40,069 nucleotides of DNA. Source: Lachnospiraceae bacterium (lineage in GTDB: Bacteria > Bacillota > Clostridia > Lachnospirales > Lachnospiraceae). The position numbers were made by a program, and so were the translations under genes. The stretch lies in NCBI GenBank assembly GCA_016281085.1, contig JAEEHY010000013.1, positions 1 through 40,069 of the forward strand, written 5' to 3'. Below the pieces are notes generated by a model. The model was given only the letters and a program-made list of their open reading frames with translations, was not told where the DNA came from and ran no database searches. This document shows positions 36,200-40,069 of the stretch, piece after piece; position 1 is the stretch's first letter, and every line of letters starts with the position of its first letter.

Positions 36200-37885
36200 A
36201 TGTCAGATCAGAACAATAATAATAACAACAATAACAATAACGAAGGTGATTACGAAGTATACTGCCAGATGTGCAGAAGAGGCAAAAGTCAGGTCAGCGA
36301 TATGTTCAAGCTGTTTGACGGTATGTATGTCTGTTCGGACTGTATGCATAAGACTATGGATACTATGGGACAGTTCGGCTTTTCACCTCTGTCACTAAAT
36401 CCGTTCAATATGAACGGTTCCAATTCCAATCCGTCCGCATCTTCCGATGAGAACAGCGCAAAGACTTCCGGAGGCGGAGTACCGCTCGGAAGTATATTCG
36501 GTGATCTTAATAAGCAGTCAGCCGATGCTCTTAAGGAAATGAAGGAAGCGGCAGCAGGCGGAGACAGTCCCGAGGCCGGCAATGATGATCCTGATGGTGA
36601 TAAGGGGGATACCGACGGAGGCAGCAGTATTGACAATGGGGCATATCAGGGATTTCCGGGTATCAGTTTTCTTAATATGTCCGATATTCCGGGCTTATTC
36701 GGCCAGAGGACCAAGGTGAAGAAAAAGGGGAAGAGAACCACTCCCCTGGTAGATCTGAGCAAGATCCCCCAGCCGCATAAGATCAAGGAAATGCTTGATG
36801 AGTATGTGATCGGACAGGAAAATGCCAAGAAGAAGATTTCGGTTGCGGTATACAATCATTACAAGAGGATAGCGGCGGAGGAATTCCGTAAGGACAAGTT
36901 CGGAGAGGAATTCAAGGACGTTGATATAGAGAAGTCGAACATGCTCCTCATAGGGCCTACCGGCTGCGGTAAGACATATCTTGTCAAGACACTGGCCAGG
37001 CTTCTGGATGTGCCGCTTGCGATCGCCGATGCTACATCTCTTACGGAAGCAGGATATATAGGTGATGATATCGAGAGTGTTGTAAGCAAGCTGCTGGCTG
37101 CTGCCGACAATGATGTTGAGAAGGCAGAGACCGGTATCATTTTCATAGATGAGATAGATAAGATAGCCAAAAAGCAGAATACGCATTCAAGGGATGTTTC
37201 CGGCGAATCGGTGCAGCAGGGAATGCTCAAGCTGCTTGAAGGCAGTGAGATAGAGGTTCCGGTGGGATCCAATTCCAAGAATGCCATGGTGCCGCTTACC
37301 ACTGTTAATACAAAGAATATTCTGTTTATCTGCGGCGGTGCTTTTCCCGATCTTGATGAGATAATAAAGCAGAGACTCCGCAAGCAGACATCGATCGGAT
37401 TTAATGCAGAGCTTAAGGATGCACTGGACAAGCGCAAGGATATCCTTAAGGATGTAACGGTGGAGGATATCAAGAAGTTCGGTATGATCCCCGAGTTTGT
37501 CGGAAGACTTCCGATCATAGCTCCGATGGAGGGACTTAATGAGGATATGCTTGTTGATGTTCTTAAGGAGCCAAAGAATGCGATCATCAAACAGTATCAG
37601 AAGCTGCTTGCAATGGATGAGGTGGAGCTTGACTTTGATGAAGAGGCACTTCATGAGATTGCCAAGAAGGCAATGGAGAAGGATACGGGCGCGAGAGCTC
37701 TAAGATCAATAATAGAGGATCTGATGCTTGATATCATGTATGAGATACCCAAGGATGACAATATCGGAAGGGTTACGATAACCAAGGATTACATACTGGG
37801 AACGGGCGGTCCCGTGATAGACCTTCGGGGAGGCGGAATGAGCTTTGCCGAAAGGGAGAGGCTCAATAAACTGGCGGAGGCTTAA
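36200..37885 (+). CDS. Divergent ClpX-family AAA+ unfoldase
   Basis: Zinc-finger-like CQMC-x19-CSDC, GPTGCGKT, ADATSLTEAGYIGDD, GIIFIDEIDKIAKK, DVSGESVQQGMLKLLEG, IGF loop (TSIGFNAE); poly-Asn N-terminus and long Gly/Ser/Asp-rich insert. Confidence 0.93.
   Translation: MSDQNNNNNNNNNNEGDYEVYCQMCRRGKSQVSDMFKLFDGMYVCSDCMHKTMDTMGQFGFSPLSLNPFNMNGSNSNPSASSDENSAKTSGGGVPLGSIFGDLNKQSADALKEMKEAAAGGDSPEAGNDDPDGDKGDTDGGSSIDNGAYQGFPGISFLNMSDIPGLFGQRTKVKKKGKRTTPLVDLSKIPQPHKIKEMLDEYVIGQENAKKKISVAVYNHYKRIAAEEFRKDKFGEEFKDVDIEKSNMLLIGPTGCGKTYLVKTLARLLDVPLAIADATSLTEAGYIGDDIESVVSKLLAAADNDVEKAETGIIFIDEIDKIAKKQNTHSRDVSGESVQQGMLKLLEGSEIEVPVGSNSKNAMVPLTTVNTKNILFICGGAFPDLDEIIKQRLRKQTSIGFNAELKDALDKRKDILKDVTVEDIKKFGMIPEFVGRLPIIAPMEGLNEDMLVDVLKEPKNAIIKQYQKLLAMDEVELDFDEEALHEIAKKAMEKDTGARALRSIIEDLMLDIMYEIPKDDNIGRVTITKDYILGTGGPVIDLRGGGMSFAERERLNKLAEA
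36212..36241 (+). repeat. (AAY)10 triplet tract encoding ten consecutive Asn
   Basis: aacaataataataacaacaataacaataac read directly. Confidence 0.95.
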
Positions 37886-37886
37886 G

Positions 37887-39332
37887 ATGTTATTCAGTAC
37901 GGCTGCATTTGCGGTTTTCATGACTGTCGTCTTCCTGGTATATTGGCTCATACCGCATAAATACAGATGGATCGCTATCCTGTGCGCAAATGCCTGGTTT
38001 TATATATGCTATGATGTAAGATATCTGGCTGTGATCCTTGTGACCATGGTTGCGTCATATATATGCGGAATACGGATCGAGGGTCAGGAAGACATCAAAA
38101 AGAAAAAGACGATAATGATTACAGGGGTAATAGTCACATTATCCCTGTTACTTGTGTTTAAGTATCTAAATTTTGCTCTCTACACTTTTGCAAAGGTGCT
38201 TAATGTTCTCAGCATTCCGATGCAGGAGACTACGCTTAAGCTTATCATGCCGGTAGGTATCTCTTTCTATACCTTTATGGCAGTCGGGTACATAGCTGAT
38301 GTTTATAAGGGTAAGGTGAAGGCCGAGAGACATTTCGGCAAATATGCGATCTTCGTATCTTTCTTTCCCAATATATCATCAGGTCCCATCGAACGCGCCG
38401 GACATTTCATCCCTCAGATAGACAGGGAGAAAACCTTCGATTACGATTCGGTTGTTTATGGAGCCAGGCTTCTCCTGCTCGGACTCATTAAGAAGATCGT
38501 CATAGCGGATATGATGACCAAATATGTCGATGAGGTCTTCAACAAGGTTCCCGAGCATTACGGAATATGCTTTGCCTGGGCAACACTTCTCTATACCTTC
38601 CAGATATACTGTGATTTCTCGGGTTATTCGGATATGGCTGTAGGCGTTGCAAGGATGCTGGGGTTCGATCTTATTTCCAATTTCAGACAGCCTTATCTTG
38701 CCGGAAGCATTAAGGAATTCTGGGGCAGGTGGCATATCTCGTTGTCCACATGGTTCAGGGATTATGTATATATTCCTCTTGGCGGTAACAGATGCTCAAA
38801 GGTAAGACGCGATATCAACCTGCTTATTACCTTCCTGTGCAGTGGACTGTGGCACGGTGCGAGCTGGACCTTTGTACTGTGGGGCGGGATACACGGAGTA
38901 TGCCAGATCATTGAGAACAGGATAAAAGAAGCCGTTGGTCTTACAAGGGAAAAGGAGAAGGCACTTAAGGGTCCGGTGAAGCTGCTGCTTACCCTGCTGA
39001 CCTTCTGCATTGTAAGTTATGCGTGGATGTTCTTCAGGGCGAACTCGATCTCCGAGGCTCTGTATGTTGTAAGGAGCATGTTTACCGACTTTTCATTAAA
39101 GGGTGCAATGGCTCAGATGACCATGAGCGGTAAGTCGGTTGTTAAGACTACAGGCGCGATCCTCCTTCTCATGATATATGATCATTTCAATGAAAAGAAG
39201 GACCTTCTCAAGGAGATGAACCGTCTGAACCCCGTGTTCAGGTTCGCTGTATATGTAGTATCCGCTATCGTTGTAATAGCGCTGAAGGTGAATAATTCAT
39301 ACGCACAGGAATTCATTTATTTTAAGTTCTAG
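37887..39332 (+). CDS. MBOAT-family O-acyltransferase (AlgI/PatA-like)
   Basis: [100 protein letters not shown]. ATG 37887 follows the ClpX stop; track start 37845 overlaps clpX. Confidence 0.95.
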   Translation: [481 protein letters not shown]

Positions 39333-39362
39333 GGTGTGTATATAATACTTCAAGGATAAACA

Positions 39363-40069
39363 ATGAAGAAATTTGTAATTAAGTTCACGATATTTGCTGT
39401 GATCGTGCTGTCCTTTTTCATAGTGATAGGTGTGGTGATCGATCCGTATAACATCTTTCACTACGAATATCCGAGGAACAACGGCATTGAAGCAAATAAA
39501 AATTTCATAAAGACAAGGTATATCCTTCATCATAAGGATGAGTTCGATTCACTGCTGTTCGGTTCATCAAGGGCAGGATTTACGGATGTTGAAGCACTGC
39601 CTGACGGAAAGTATTACAATATGTGTTCATCGGAGGCATTACCGGCCGAGCATGTGCATATCCTTAAGACACTGATAAAGCATGGCTTTGTGCCTAAGAA
39701 CGTTACCGTGATGGTGGATGACATTTCGTGCTTTGTGGATCCCGACAGTCTTCATAAGACCATGCTGTTTCGTATCCAGTATCCCGATGATACGATAGGA
39801 TCATGGTTTGATTTTTACGTGAAATACTGCGATGTACTGACAATATTGCAGGCATATCGGGAGGTTAAGGATTACGAGCCTACGGATCCCGATTATACTG
39901 CAAGGTACAGGAGGAGCGGTTCGGAGCGGCTTGACAATGACAGACCGTTTCAGGATGATACCCATGTGGGTTACTGGGCCGATTACTATGAGCTGCGTGT
40001 GGATGCGGTAATGGCTGATATTAAGGAACTTAAATCCATATGTGAGGAGAACAATATTAACTTAAGGAT
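39363..40069 (+). CDS. SGNH/AlgX-DltD-like partner of MBOAT acyltransferase, truncated by window end
   Basis: Reading from ATG 39363: MKKFVIKFTIFAVIVLSFFIVIGVVIDPYNIFHYEYPRNNGIEANKNFIKTRYILHHKDEFDSLLFGSSRAGFTDVEALPDGKYYNMCSSEALPAEHVHILKTLIKHGF; signal anchor plus GSSR motif. Confidence 0.75.
   Translation, partial: MKKFVIKFTIFAVIVLSFFIVIGVVIDPYNIFHYEYPRNNGIEANKNFIKTRYILHHKDEFDSLLFGSSRAGFTDVEALPDGKYYNMCSSEALPAEHVHILKTLIKHGFVPKNVTVMVDDISCFVDPDSLHKTMLFRIQYPDDTIGSWFDFYVKYCDVLTILQAYREVKDYEPTDPDYTARYRRSGSERLDNDRPFQDDTHVGYWADYYELRVDAVMADIKELKSICEENNINLR

Noticed and set aside
36212-36241. (AAY)10 considered as an on/off phase-variation tract
   Set aside because: Triplet unit in frame, so slippage cannot shift the reading frame; only length variation is plausible.
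36859-37590. 243-aa minus-strand ORF
   Set aside because: Antisense to the strongly supported ClpX CDS; Ser/Leu-rich composition typical of a reverse-frame shadow ORF.
1-40069. Transposases, integrases, phage genes, rRNA or tRNA genes
   Set aside because: None recognised in the translations or intergenic regions; intergenic gaps are mostly very short.

Overview
The window is a large surface-polysaccharide biosynthesis and export locus, almost entirely plus-strand from 5.7 kb onward. It is probably from a Gram-positive Clostridia/Lachnospiraceae-type genome; the taxon is inferred from gene content and AGG/ATA-rich codon use. The left end carries a minus-strand sugar-binding lipoprotein (partial) and a small ORF, then a YfhO-like GT-C membrane protein overlapping tail-to-tail with a second membrane glycosyltransferase. 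Next come a UDP-sugar dehydrogenase, a ChbG/YdjC deacetylase, rfbA, a 1373-aa membrane-anchored GH25 lysozyme-like protein, rfbC, and a Wzm/Wzt ABC exporter whose Wzt has an extra C-terminal domain. A methyltransferase-kinase-like fusion follows directly, then multi-domain GT2 proteins and a phosphohexomutase. The next block is GT-C / GT2 / GtrA, a SASA-type esterase lipoprotein, a DPM-like GT2, and a UPF0104-type membrane protein. Then come an APH-fold kinase with an HAD phosphatase, more GT2s, and a WbaP-type initiating transferase. The window ends with a divergent ClpX paralogue and an MBOAT/SGNH acylation pair cut by the window edge. The most interesting hypothesis is a WbdD-like chain-terminating MTase-kinase coupled to a Wzt with a C-terminal recognition domain, in an apparently Gram-positive context. 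Other leads are the lysozyme with a ~600-aa charged cytoplasmic tail between rfbA and rfbC, the orphan ClpX lacking the RKH loop, a candidate leaderless promoter, and a promoter plus leader hairpin before rfbA. All family calls come from reading motifs in the translations; no database search was run.
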